A program made the position numbers and the translations under genes. Shown here piece after piece: positions 55,571-62,977 of a stretch of 64,000 bases of DNA (positions are counted from its first letter, which is position 1; each line of letters starts with the position of its first letter). Source of the DNA: Noviherbaspirillum sp. UKPF54 (lineage in GTDB: Bacteria > Pseudomonadota > Gammaproteobacteria > Burkholderiales > Burkholderiaceae_D); the NCBI RefSeq assembly GCF_007874125.1, contig NZ_CP040128.1, positions 2,542,001 through 2,606,000 on the forward strand, given 5' to 3'. Below the pieces are notes generated by a model that did not search any database, was not told where the DNA came from, and was given only the letters and a program-made list of their open reading frames with translations.

Positions 55571-56494
55571 TTAATCCGGAATAAGCGCCCCTGTCCCCGG
55601 CGCTCGCCGCACCTGCGCCAGCGCATCGTCCACCCGCGCATAGCGCAGGCGCACGCCGAGCTCGGCCTTGAGGCGCGCATTGCTCAGCCTTCTGGATTCC
55701 GACATGAAGGACAGCAGCACCGGCGACACTGCTTGCTGCAGCTCCTCGCGCGGCAGGCGCGCCGGGCGCGGCAGGCCGAATGCATCCGCCACCGCGTCGA
55801 AGTATTCGCCCATTTTCATCTGCGAATCGTCGGCCGCATGATAGGTACGGCAGGAACGCCCCCGGAACAGCGCCGCCACGACGATGCGCGCCAGATCGTC
55901 CGCGTGGATATGGTTGGTATAGACATCGTCGTCCGGCGCCAGCGCGGGCGTGCCCTTTTGCAGTCGTTCCAGCGGCAGCCGGTCGGCGGCGTAGATTCCC
56001 GGCACGCGCAGGATGGAGAGGCGCGAGCCGCTGCGCCTGGCCCAGGCCCGCAGGACCGCTTCCGCATCGACGCGGCGCTTGGCGCGCGCATTGCGCGGGC
56101 TGGGCGCCCGGGTCTCGTCGATCAGCGCGCCGCCGCAGTCGCCGTACACCCCGGTGGTGCTGACATAAACGAGGGTCGCCGCGTCGGGTAAAATGGCGGT
56201 CAAATTCCGGGTACGCCGGTCGTGCACGCCGTCCGGCTGGGGCGGCGCCAGGTGCGCGATATAAGGCGCCAGGCGCGCCAGCCGCGCCAGCGTGGCGGGC
56301 TGATCGAGGTCGGCCACGATCGGTACCGCCCCGGCCGCGCGCAGTTCATCGCGGCGCGAATCCTGGCTGGTGACGGCAAAGATGCGGAAGCGCCCGCGCA
56401 ACAGCGGCAGCATGCGCATGCCGACGTCGCCGCAGCCGAGGATCAGCAGGCGCGGCCGGGCCAATTTGCTAACAAGATTATTCATTTTCATCAT
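55571..56494 (-). CDS. NAD(P)-dependent epimerase/oxidoreductase-like protein (extended SDR)
   Basis: 307 residues from the first ATG of MMKMNNLVSKLARPRLLILGCGDVGMRMLPLLRG (in parts: MMKMNNLVSKLARPR, LLILGCGDVGMRMLPLL). The N-terminal dinucleotide site is GCGDVGMRM; TLVYVSTTGVYGDCGGALIDE holds the Ser and Tyr of the SDR catalytic triad, but no clear YxxxK lysine follows. NHIHADDLARIVVAALF is the extended-SDR end motif. It is the betaproteobacterial group annotated as NAD-dependent epimerase/dehydratase or YeeZ-like; the substrate is unknown. Its start lies nine bases from the start of the divergent ferredoxin reductase gene. The longer frame that runs to 57562 is a shadow of that gene. Confidence 0.82.
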   Translation of the reverse strand: MMKMNNLVSKLARPRLLILGCGDVGMRMLPLLRGRFRIFAVTSQDSRRDELRAAGAVPIVADLDQPATLARLARLAPYIAHLAPPQPDGVHDRRTRNLTAILPDAATLVYVSTTGVYGDCGGALIDETRAPSPRNARAKRRVDAEAVLRAWARRSGSRLSILRVPGIYAADRLPLERLQKGTPALAPDDDVYTNHIHADDLARIVVAALFRGRSCRTYHAADDSQMKMGEYFDAVADAFGLPRPARLPREELQQAVSPVLLSFMSESRRLSNARLKAELGVRLRYARVDDALAQVRRAPGTGALIPD

Positions 56495-56503
56495 CGGGAT
56501 TGT

Positions 56504-57532
56504 ATGACTTTCCAAGTAACAGTTCAGCCGAGCGGCCGGCAATTCAGCTGCGAAGACGACGAAACCGTGCTGGCCGCGGCCATCCGCGCCGGCGTGGGCC
56601 TGCCCTACGGCTGCAAGAACGGCGCCTGCGGCAGCTGCAAGGGCAAGCTGCTCGAAGGCTCGGTCACGCACCGCGCGCACCAGGAAAAGGCGCTGCCGGC
56701 GGCCGACGAAGCCAAGGGTTTCTCGCTGTTCTGCTGCGCCACGCCGCATTCCGACCTCGTGATCGAGGCGCGCGAAGTGCTCGGCGTCGGCGAATTTCCG
56801 ATCAAGAAGCTGCCCACGCGCGTGGCGAAGATCGACAAGGTGGCCGACGACGTGGCGGTGGTGTCGCTGCAGCTGCCGGCCAACGAGCGCCTGCAATACC
56901 GCGCCGGCCAGTACATCGAATTCATCCTGAGGGACGGCAAGCGCCGCAGCTACAGCATGGCCAATGCGCCGCACCAGGACGACTTCCTGACGCTGCACAT
57001 CCGCCACATGCCCGGCGGCGTATTCACCGACCATGTGTTCAACAACCTGAAGGAGCGCGACATCCTGCGCTTCGAAGGCCCGCAAGGCACCTTCTTCCTG
57101 CGCGAGGATTCGAAAAAGCCGATGCTGCTGCTGGCTTCCGGCACCGGCTTTGCGCCGATCAAGGCGATCATCGAGCACGCCATCCACAGCAAGACCGACC
57201 GCCCGATGGTCCTGTACTGGGGCGGCCGCCGTCCGAAGGATTTGTACATGCATGCTCTGTGCGAGGAATGGGCGCGCACGCTGCCGAACTTCAGGTACGT
57301 GCCGGTCGTCTCCGATGCGCTGCCGGAAGACGGCTGGAGCGGCCGCAGCGGTTTCGTGCACCGCGCCGCAGTCGAGGATCTGCCCGACCTGTCCGGCTAC
57401 CAGGTGTATGCCTGCGGCGCGCCGGTGATGGTCGATGCCGCCAAGCGCGATTTCATCGCCCAGTGCAAGCTGCCGGAAGACGAGTTCTACGCGGACGCGT
57501 TCACGACCGAAGCGGATCTGGCCAAGGCCTGA
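56504..57532 (+). CDS. Iron-sulfur flavoprotein reductase (AscD/CDP-6-deoxy-glucoseen reductase-like)
   Basis: 342 residues from ATG 56504 (MTFQVTVQPSGRQFSCEDDE). N-terminal plant-type 2Fe-2S ferredoxin domain with Cys cluster PYGCKNGACGSCKGKLL and the last Cys in SLFCCATPHSDLV (residues about 34-80), then an FNR-type reductase with RRSYSMANAPHQ (FAD site, near 148), ASGTGFAPIKAIIEHA (nucleotide site) and YACGAPVMVDAAKRDF. It is the AscD (CDP-6-deoxy-delta-3,4-glucoseen reductase) type, also found in naphthalene and phenol hydroxylase reductases; the partner oxygenase or dehydratase is not encoded here. The promoter must lie within the divergent epimerase gene, since only nine bases separate the starts. 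Confidence 0.9.
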   Translation: MTFQVTVQPSGRQFSCEDDETVLAAAIRAGVGLPYGCKNGACGSCKGKLLEGSVTHRAHQEKALPAADEAKGFSLFCCATPHSDLVIEAREVLGVGEFPIKKLPTRVAKIDKVADDVAVVSLQLPANERLQYRAGQYIEFILRDGKRRSYSMANAPHQDDFLTLHIRHMPGGVFTDHVFNNLKERDILRFEGPQGTFFLREDSKKPMLLLASGTGFAPIKAIIEHAIHSKTDRPMVLYWGGRRPKDLYMHALCEEWARTLPNFRYVPVVSDALPEDGWSGRSGFVHRAAVEDLPDLSGYQVYACGAPVMVDAAKRDFIAQCKLPEDEFYADAFTTEADLAKA

Positions 57533-57546
57533 AGCCGCAAAAGTTT

Positions 57547-57575
57547 TTGACGCACTGCGCAAAACGTCATAATAT
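57547..57575 (+). promoter_or_regulatory. Strong sigma-70 promoter of the argD leader
   Basis: TTGACG (57547-57552), 17-base spacer, TAATAT (57570-57575). With a start site seven or eight bases after the -10, transcription would begin at the A of the leader-peptide ATG (57583), i.e. a leaderless small ORF. Confidence 0.75.
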
Positions 57576-57582
57576 TGATTTT

Positions 57583-57651
57583 ATGAATGCAACAGCCAAA
57601 CTCCTGCGACGCCGTTCCCCGCTGCCCCAGCCCGGGATGCCGTGCGCGTAA
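57583..57651 (+). CDS. Candidate leader peptide (22 codons) with three consecutive Arg codons upstream of argD
   Basis: 22 residues beginning [18 protein letters not shown] and ending with Cys-Ala before TAA at 57649. Codons 9-11 are CGA CGC CGT, three consecutive arginines, one of them the rare CGA. It begins at, or within a base of, the predicted transcription start and has no ribosome-binding site, so it may be translated leaderless. It ends 17 bases before the stem of an intrinsic terminator, which precedes the argD-like gene. This order (promoter, short Arg-rich peptide, terminator, arginine gene) is the layout of classical amino-acid attenuation. The antiterminator pairing is not resolved, and the peptide could be a chance frame in the 5' leader. 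Confidence 0.5.
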   Translation: MNATAKLLRRRSPLPQPGMPCA

Positions 57652-57666
57652 GAGTTTGCTGCTCAA

Positions 57667-57699
57667 CAAGCCACAGGCCCGCCCTGTGGCTTTTTTTTT
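57667..57699 (+). terminator. Intrinsic terminator in front of argD (candidate attenuator)
   Basis: AGCCACAGG (57669-57677) pairs with CCTGTGGCT (57683-57691), loop CCCGC, followed by a run of nine T (57691-57699). It lies 28 bases before the argD start, between its only apparent promoter and the gene. It can also end the transcript of the upstream reductase gene. Confidence 0.92.
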
Positions 57700-57727
57700 G
57701 ATACCCATTTTTCCCAGGAGCCCCGAG

Positions 57728-58930
57728 ATGGAATTCAGCCAGTACGACGTCAATGCCCTCATGCACATCACCAACCGGCCCTCGCTCGTGTTCACCGAAG
57801 GCCGCGGCATGTGGCTGACGGACAATAACGGCAAGCGCTATCTCGATTACCTGCAAGGCTGGGCAGTCAACTGCCTCGGCCATTCGCCGCAATGCATCGT
57901 CGACGCGGTCAGCGCGCAGGTCGGCAAGCTGATCAACCCGTCGCCCGCCTTCTACAACGAGCCGTCGATCGTGCTGGCCTCGATGCTGACCAAGCACTCC
58001 TGCTTCGACCGCGTCTTCTTTGCCAACAGCGGGGCGGAAGCCAACGAAGGCGCGATCAAGCTGGCGCGCAAATGGGGCAAGGTCAACAAGAACGCCGCCG
58101 GCGAAAACCGCTACGAGATCATCACCTTCAACCACGGCTTCCATGGCCGCACGCTGGCCACCATGTCGGCCTCCGGCAAGGCCGGCTGGGACACCATGTT
58201 CGCGCCGCAGGTGCCGGGCTTTTACAAGGCCGAGCTGAACGACATCGCCAGCGTCGAGAAACTCGTCACCGACAAGACGGTGGCCGTGATGCTGGAGCCG
58301 GTGCAGGGCGAAAGCGGCGTGATCCCGGCTACGCGCGAGTTCATGCAGCAGCTGCGCGCGCTGACCAAACAGCGCAACCTGCTCTTGATCGTCGACGAAG
58401 TGCAGGCCGGCATGGGCCGCACCGGCGAGCTGTTCGCCTATCAGCTCTCCAATATCGAGCCGGACGTCATGACGCTGGGTAAAGGCATCGGCGGCGGCGT
58501 TCCGCTGTCGGCCCTGCTGTGCCGCGAGGAAGTCGCCTGCTTCGAGCCGGGCGAACAGGGCGGCACCTACAACGGCAATCCGGTCATGACCGCGGCCGGC
58601 ATCGCCGTGCTCACGGAACTGCTCAAGCCGGGCTTCCTGCAGGAAGTCAAGGACAAGGGCGAATACATGGCTGCCCAGTTGCGCAAGCTGTGCGTCAGGC
58701 ATGGGCTGGACGGCGAACGCGGCGAAGGCTTGCTGCGCGCGCTCAAGCTTGGCAAGGATATCGGGCCGAGCATCGTCGAAGCGGCGCGCGACCTGAACCC
58801 GATCGGCCTGCTGGTCAATTCGCCGCGCCCCGACCTGCTGCGCTTCATGCCGGCGCTGAACGTGACGACCGAGGAAATCGACCACATGATCGCGATGCTG
58901 TCCGAGGTACTGACCAAGCTGGGACACTGA
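57728..58930 (+). CDS. argD: Acetylornithine transaminase-like class III aminotransferase
   Basis: 400 residues from ATG 57728 ([20 protein letters not shown]), with CAGGAG eight bases upstream. The class III signature is [48 protein letters not shown] and the PLP-lysine region [19 protein letters not shown] (Lys near residue 248), and [19 protein letters not shown] remember this group from Burkholderiales as the acetylornithine aminotransferase (ArgD) of the arginine pathway. An omega-aminotransferase of another specificity is not excluded. It is the only gene behind the leader peptide and terminator, and is followed by a bidirectional terminator, so it is a single-gene operon with attenuation-type leader. 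Confidence 0.85.
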   Translation: MEFSQYDVNALMHITNRPSLVFTEGRGMWLTDNNGKRYLDYLQGWAVNCLGHSPQCIVDAVSAQVGKLINPSPAFYNEPSIVLASMLTKHSCFDRVFFANSGAEANEGAIKLARKWGKVNKNAAGENRYEIITFNHGFHGRTLATMSASGKAGWDTMFAPQVPGFYKAELNDIASVEKLVTDKTVAVMLEPVQGESGVIPATREFMQQLRALTKQRNLLLIVDEVQAGMGRTGELFAYQLSNIEPDVMTLGKGIGGGVPLSALLCREEVACFEPGEQGGTYNGNPVMTAAGIAVLTELLKPGFLQEVKDKGEYMAAQLRKLCVRHGLDGERGEGLLRALKLGKDIGPSIVEAARDLNPIGLLVNSPRPDLLRFMPALNVTTEEIDHMIAMLSEVLTKLGH

Positions 58931-58951
58931 CCCGGCGCCTGGCGGCAAAAC

Positions 58952-58985
58952 AAAAAGGGCGGCACCAACCGGTGCCGCCCTTTTC
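58952..58985. terminator. Bidirectional intrinsic terminator between argD and lpdA
   Basis: AAAAGGGCGGCACC (58953-58966) pairs with GGTGCCGCCCTTTT (58971-58984) around an AACC tetraloop. The A- and T-runs serve both converging transcripts. Confidence 0.93.
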
Positions 58986-59003
58986 ATGTGGACTTCCGAT
59001 TAA

Positions 59004-60785
59004 TTACTTCTTGCGCGCCGGCGGCAGGTCCGTGCACACGCCTTCGAACGCTTCCGCCGCCATCCCGATCGATTCGCCCAGCGTCGGATGCGGGTGAATC
59101 GTCTTGCCGATATCGACGGCATCGGCGCCCATCTCGATAGCCAATGCGATTTCGCCGATCATGTCGCCCGCGTGGGTGCCGACGATGCCGCCGCCGACGA
59201 TGCGATGCGTCTCGGCGTCGAACAACAGCTTGGTGAAGCCCTCGTCGCGGCCGTTGGCGGTCGCGCGCCCGCTCGCCGCCCACGGGAACAGGCCCTTCTC
59301 CAGCTTGATGCCCTTGGCCTTGGCTTCATCCTCGGTGATGCCGACCCACGCCACTTCCGGATCGGTATAGGCCACCGACGGGATCACGCGTGCGTCGAAG
59401 TAGGATTTCTGGCCGGCGGCGGCTTCGGCGGCGACGTGCGCCTCATGCACCGCCTTGTGTGCCAGCATCGGCTGACCGACCACGTCGCCGATTGCGAAGA
59501 TGTGCGGCACGTTGGTGCGCATCTGCGCATCGACATTGATGAAGCCGCGATCGGTGACCGCCACGCCGGCACGGTCGGCGGCGATCTTCTTGCCGTTCGG
59601 GCTGCGGCCGACCGCAACCAGCACCATGTCGTACAGTTGCGGCTCGGGCGCGGTGACCGACGCATCGGCCGCTTCGAACGTAACCTTGATGCCTTCGGCC
59701 AGCGCTTCGACAGCGACCGTCTTGGTCTTGGTCATCACCTTGTCGAAACGCTTGTCGTTGAACTTTTGCCAGACCTTGACCATGTCGCGGTCCGCGCCCT
59801 GCATCAGGCCGTCCATCATCTCGACAACGTCGATGCGCGCACCCAGCGTCGAATAGACGGTCGCCATTTCCAGGCCGATGATGCCGCCGCCGATGACCAG
59901 CATGCGTTTCGGCACGGAACGCAGCTCCAGCGCGCCGGTGGAGTCGACGATCCTCGGATCTTCCGGCACGAACGGCAGCTTCACCACCGAGGAGCCGGCG
60001 GCGATGATGGCTTGCTTGAATTGAATGGTCTTCTTGCCGCCGTCGGCGGCGGTAACCTCAATGTGGTTCGGGCCGACGAACTGGCCGACGCCCTGCACCA
60101 CGTTCACCTTGCGCGACTTGGCCATGCCGGCCAGGCCCGTCGTCATCTTCTTGATGACCTTTTCCTTGTATTCGCGCAGCTTGTCGATGTCGATCTGCGG
60201 CGCGCCGAAGGTCACGCCATGCGCCGCCATCGCGGCGGTCTCGTCGATCACGGCGGCCACGTGCAGCAGGGCCTTGGAAGGAATGCAGCCGACATTCAGG
60301 CACACGCCGCCCAGCGTCGCATACTTTTCGACCAGCACGGTCGCCATGCCGAGGTCGGCCGAGCGGAACGCGGCGGAGTAGCCGCCGGGGCCGGCGCCCA
60401 GCACCAGCATATCGCATTCGACATCCACCTTGCCGGCATAGCTGGCGGCAGCGGGCGCGGGAGCAGCCGGTGCCGGAGCTGCGGCCGCAGGAGTCTGGGC
60501 CGGGGCAGCGGCGGGTGCGGGTGCCGGTGCCGGTGCTGCAGCGCCTGCGCCGGCTTCCAGCATGAGCAACAGCGAGCCTTCGGAGACCTTGTCGCCGATC
60601 TTGACCTTCAGTTCCTTCACCACGCCGGCGTGGCTGGAAGGGATTTCCATGCTGGCCTTGTCCGACTCTACCGTCACCAGCGACTGATCGACGCTGATGG
60701 TGTCGCCCGGCTTGACCAGCAATTCAATGACTTCGACTTCCTTGAAGTCGCCGATGTCGGGGACCTTCACTTCAATCATGCTCAT
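59004..60785 (-). CDS. lpdA: Dihydrolipoyl dehydrogenase (E3) with N-terminal lipoyl domain
   Basis: 593 residues. Residues 1-75 are a lipoyl domain, [22 protein letters not shown], with the lipoyl Lys in [12 protein letters not shown]; a Pro/Ala linker (about 82-115) follows. The flavoprotein part starts about 122: [20 protein letters not shown], the redox disulfide [38 protein letters not shown] (NAD site) and the catalytic His-Glu in [20 protein letters not shown] at the C-terminus. It reoxidises the dihydrolipoyl group of the E2 subunit and makes NADH for the pyruvate dehydrogenase complex. The lipoyl domain and the leader in front of it are almost identical to those of aceF. It is the last gene of the aceE-aceF-Ntn-lpdA operon. 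Confidence 0.97.
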   Translation of the reverse strand: MSMIEVKVPDIGDFKEVEVIELLVKPGDTISVDQSLVTVESDKASMEIPSSHAGVVKELKVKIGDKVSEGSLLLMLEAGAGAAAPAPAPAPAAAPAQTPAAAAPAPAAPAPAAASYAGKVDVECDMLVLGAGPGGYSAAFRSADLGMATVLVEKYATLGGVCLNVGCIPSKALLHVAAVIDETAAMAAHGVTFGAPQIDIDKLREYKEKVIKKMTTGLAGMAKSRKVNVVQGVGQFVGPNHIEVTAADGGKKTIQFKQAIIAAGSSVVKLPFVPEDPRIVDSTGALELRSVPKRMLVIGGGIIGLEMATVYSTLGARIDVVEMMDGLMQGADRDMVKVWQKFNDKRFDKVMTKTKTVAVEALAEGIKVTFEAADASVTAPEPQLYDMVLVAVGRSPNGKKIAADRAGVAVTDRGFINVDAQMRTNVPHIFAIGDVVGQPMLAHKAVHEAHVAAEAAAGQKSYFDARVIPSVAYTDPEVAWVGITEDEAKAKGIKLEKGLFPWAASGRATANGRDEGFTKLLFDAETHRIVGGGIVGTHAGDMIGEIALAIEMGADAVDIGKTIHPHPTLGESIGMAAEAFEGVCTDLPPARKK

Positions 60786-60836
60786 AGCTTTAGCTCCGTT
60801 CTCTCCCGCCCATGAGGGCGAGGAAGTTATTTGATG

Positions 60837-61409
60837 TTATTCCTTCATCGGAAAACTGAATATCCGAAACGGTCCCGATGTGCTCTTGTCGAATTCGGCT
60901 CCGGACTGCACGCCGATTTCCGCGATTTTCCGCGCGTCGTACGTGTCGTTGTCATAGACCGCGTACATCGCGCCCAATGCAAAATTGCGTCCGCTGCCGA
61001 TGCCCCAGAAGCGGTCGAAGCTGAATACTTCCCGGTACGAGTACACGCCGAAGATACCGTTCGGATTGGCGATCAGCGCGGTGATCTGCGATGACTCGTA
61101 GGGATCGTCCTCGTCTTCCTTCGTGTTCAGGAAATATTTTTCCTTCAGTATTTCGTGCACTTTCGAGAACGTCTCGAACACTTCGTCGCGGCTGTTCAGC
61201 CTGCATTCTTCGCCCATGCCGGTGAGCAGCTTGCGCATCACCGGAAAGTGGGCGGCGGTGCCAGCCAGCGTCACATACGATTCCCCGACCGGGAACACCT
61301 TTTCATTCACTTCATACGCATGCGACAGGCGGGTGTCGCCGAACGTGACCAGGGAGTCCGATGCAATCGCGATTTCGTTGTTCTTCTTGACGACTACGCA
61401 AGTGGTCAT
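60837..61409 (-). CDS. HslV/proteasome-like Ntn hydrolase inside the pyruvate dehydrogenase operon
   Basis: 190 residues, GGAG seven bases before the ATG. It starts MTTCVVVKKNNEIAIASDSLVTFGD, which aligns with HslV: catalytic Thr at position 2 (exposed after Met removal), Asp18, Lys37 in YEVNEKVFPVG and the loop GIGSGRNFALGAMYAVYD corresponding to the IGSGG loop of HslV. HslV-like features are clear; the length (190) is a little above that of HslV (176) and the insert KEDEDDPYE (97-105) is unusual. No HslU-like ATPase is encoded next to it. It may be a self-compartmentalising peptidase or another Ntn amidase. Its position between aceF and lpdA, with gaps of 93 and 51 bases, suggests co-expression with the complex. 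Confidence 0.85.
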   Translation of the reverse strand: MTTCVVVKKNNEIAIASDSLVTFGDTRLSHAYEVNEKVFPVGESYVTLAGTAAHFPVMRKLLTGMGEECRLNSRDEVFETFSKVHEILKEKYFLNTKEDEDDPYESSQITALIANPNGIFGVYSYREVFSFDRFWGIGSGRNFALGAMYAVYDNDTYDARKIAEIGVQSGAEFDKSTSGPFRIFSFPMKE

Positions 61410-61502
61410 TGTTGATCTCCGTAAACAAGATGGCGCTCAGGCCCGGTGAAAAGAGAAGGATTTTCTCATTTCCCGCCGGGCCGGCTCCTTCTCATGCCCG
61501 GA

Positions 61503-62837
61503 TCACAGCAGGGTCTTGCGCATGTCGCCCAGCACTTCGGCGAGATAGACCGTAAAGCGCGCGCCCATGGCGCCATCGATCACGCGGTGGTCGTACGACA
61601 GCGACAGCGGCAGCATCAGGCGCGGCGCGAACTGCTTGCCGTCCCATACTGGCTTGATTTCCGACTTCGACAGGCCAAGGATCGCGACTTCCGGCGCGTT
61701 GATGATCGGCGTGAACGCCGTGCCGCCGATGCCGCCCAGCGAGGAAATGGTGAAGCTCGCGCCCTGCATGTCGGCCGGTTTCAGCTTGCCGTCGCGCGCC
61801 TGGGCGGACAGCTCGCCCATTTCCTGCGCGATTTGCGAGATGCCCTTCTTGTCCGCATCCTTGATGACCGGAACCACGAGGCCGTTCGGCGTATCGGCCG
61901 CGAAACCGATGTTGTAGTACTGCTTGAGGATCAGGTTCTCGCCCTTCTCATCCAGCGAGGCATTGAAGGCCGGGAATTTCTTGAGCGCCGCGACGCTTGC
62001 CTTGATCACGAACGCCAGCATGGTCAACTTGACGCCGGACTTCGCCATCGCGGCGTTGGAATCCTTGCGGAACTGTTCCAGGTCGGTGACATCGGCTTCG
62101 TCGAACTGCGTCACATGCGGGATCATCACCCAGTTGCGGTGCAGGTTCGGGCCGCTGATCTTCTTGATGCGCGACAGCGGCTGCAGCTCGGTCGGGCCGA
62201 ACTTGGAGAAGTCGAGCGACGGCCACGGCAGCAGCTCGAGGCCCAGCCCGGCACCGCCCTTGCCCGCCGGCGCGGCGGCAGGCGCGGCCCCGCCGGCCAT
62301 CACGCCCTTCACGAAATTCTGCACGTCTTCATGCAGGATGCGTCCTTTCGGTCCGGTGCCCTGGACGCGCGCCAGATCGACGCCGAGTTCGCGCGAGAAC
62401 TTGCGCACCGATGGCGATGCATGCGCCTTGATGCCGTTGCCTTCGCGCGGCTCGAGCGCTGCGGTCGGCGCCGGCTTCGATTCTGCCGGGGTCGGGGCCG
62501 GCACGGATGCGGCGGGAGCGGGTGCCGCTGCTGCCGGTGCGGGTGCCGGTGCGGGCGCAGCAGGGGCCGACGCTGCGGGCGCCGGCGCGGCGGCCGCCCC
62601 TTCAGGCTCAATCAGCAGCAGCAAGCTGCCTTCGGACACCTTGTCGCCCACCTTGACTTTCAATTCCTTCACCACGCCGGCGTGGCTGGAAGGGATTTCC
62701 ATGCTGGCCTTGTCCGACTCGACCGTGATGAGGGACTGGTCGACCTGGATCGTGTCGCCCGGCTTCACCATCAGTTCAATGACTTCGACTTCCTTGAAAT
62801 CGCCGATATCCGGGACTTTGACTTCCTGCAAGCTCAT
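61503..62837 (-). CDS. aceF: Pyruvate dehydrogenase E2, dihydrolipoamide acetyltransferase
   Basis: 444 residues from ATG 62837 ([22 protein letters not shown]), with GGAG eight bases upstream. One lipoyl domain (1-76, lipoyl Lys in [12 protein letters not shown]), a Pro/Ala linker (about 80-145), the peripheral-subunit-binding domain [32 protein letters not shown] (in parts: [35 protein letters not shown]) and the catalytic domain with the His-x3-Asp motif [15 protein letters not shown] at the C-terminus. It forms the 24-mer core that transfers acetyl from lipoate to CoA. A single lipoyl domain is fewer than the three of E. coli; the second lipoyl domain is on LpdA here. Operon aceE-aceF-Ntn hydrolase-lpdA. 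Confidence 0.97.
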   Translation of the reverse strand: MSLQEVKVPDIGDFKEVEVIELMVKPGDTIQVDQSLITVESDKASMEIPSSHAGVVKELKVKVGDKVSEGSLLLLIEPEGAAAAPAPAASAPAAPAPAPAPAAAAPAPAASVPAPTPAESKPAPTAALEPREGNGIKAHASPSVRKFSRELGVDLARVQGTGPKGRILHEDVQNFVKGVMAGGAAPAAAPAGKGGAGLGLELLPWPSLDFSKFGPTELQPLSRIKKISGPNLHRNWVMIPHVTQFDEADVTDLEQFRKDSNAAMAKSGVKLTMLAFVIKASVAALKKFPAFNASLDEKGENLILKQYYNIGFAADTPNGLVVPVIKDADKKGISQIAQEMGELSAQARDGKLKPADMQGASFTISSLGGIGGTAFTPIINAPEVAILGLSKSEIKPVWDGKQFAPRLMLPLSLSYDHRVIDGAMGARFTVYLAEVLGDMRKTLL

Positions 62838-62857
62838 AGTGTTAGCTCCGTTTATTT

Positions 62858-62879
62858 CCCTCCCCTTCGCAGGGGAGGG
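62858..62879. repeat. REP-like perfect hairpin between aceE and aceF
   Basis: CCCTCCCCT (62858-62866) and AGGGGAGGG (62871-62879) are perfect inverted repeats around TCGC, followed by GCCGGGGATGGAGGTGG. It lies in the 140-base gap between aceE and aceF and could modulate expression of the downstream genes. A related element is at 9564-9592. Confidence 0.6.
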
Positions 62880-62977
62880 CCGGGGATGGAGGTGGAGAAG
62901 TTCCGGCTGCGTGGTCATTCCTTCAGCCGCGCGGCTCCGCCCTCGCCCGCCCCCGAATTGTTAGTGTTATTCCAGCG

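Noticed and set aside
57583-57651. Reading the small Arg-rich ORF as the N-terminus of ArgD
   Set aside because: Its stop codon TAA at 57649 and the terminator separate it from ArgD, which has a normal start with AGGAG at 57728.
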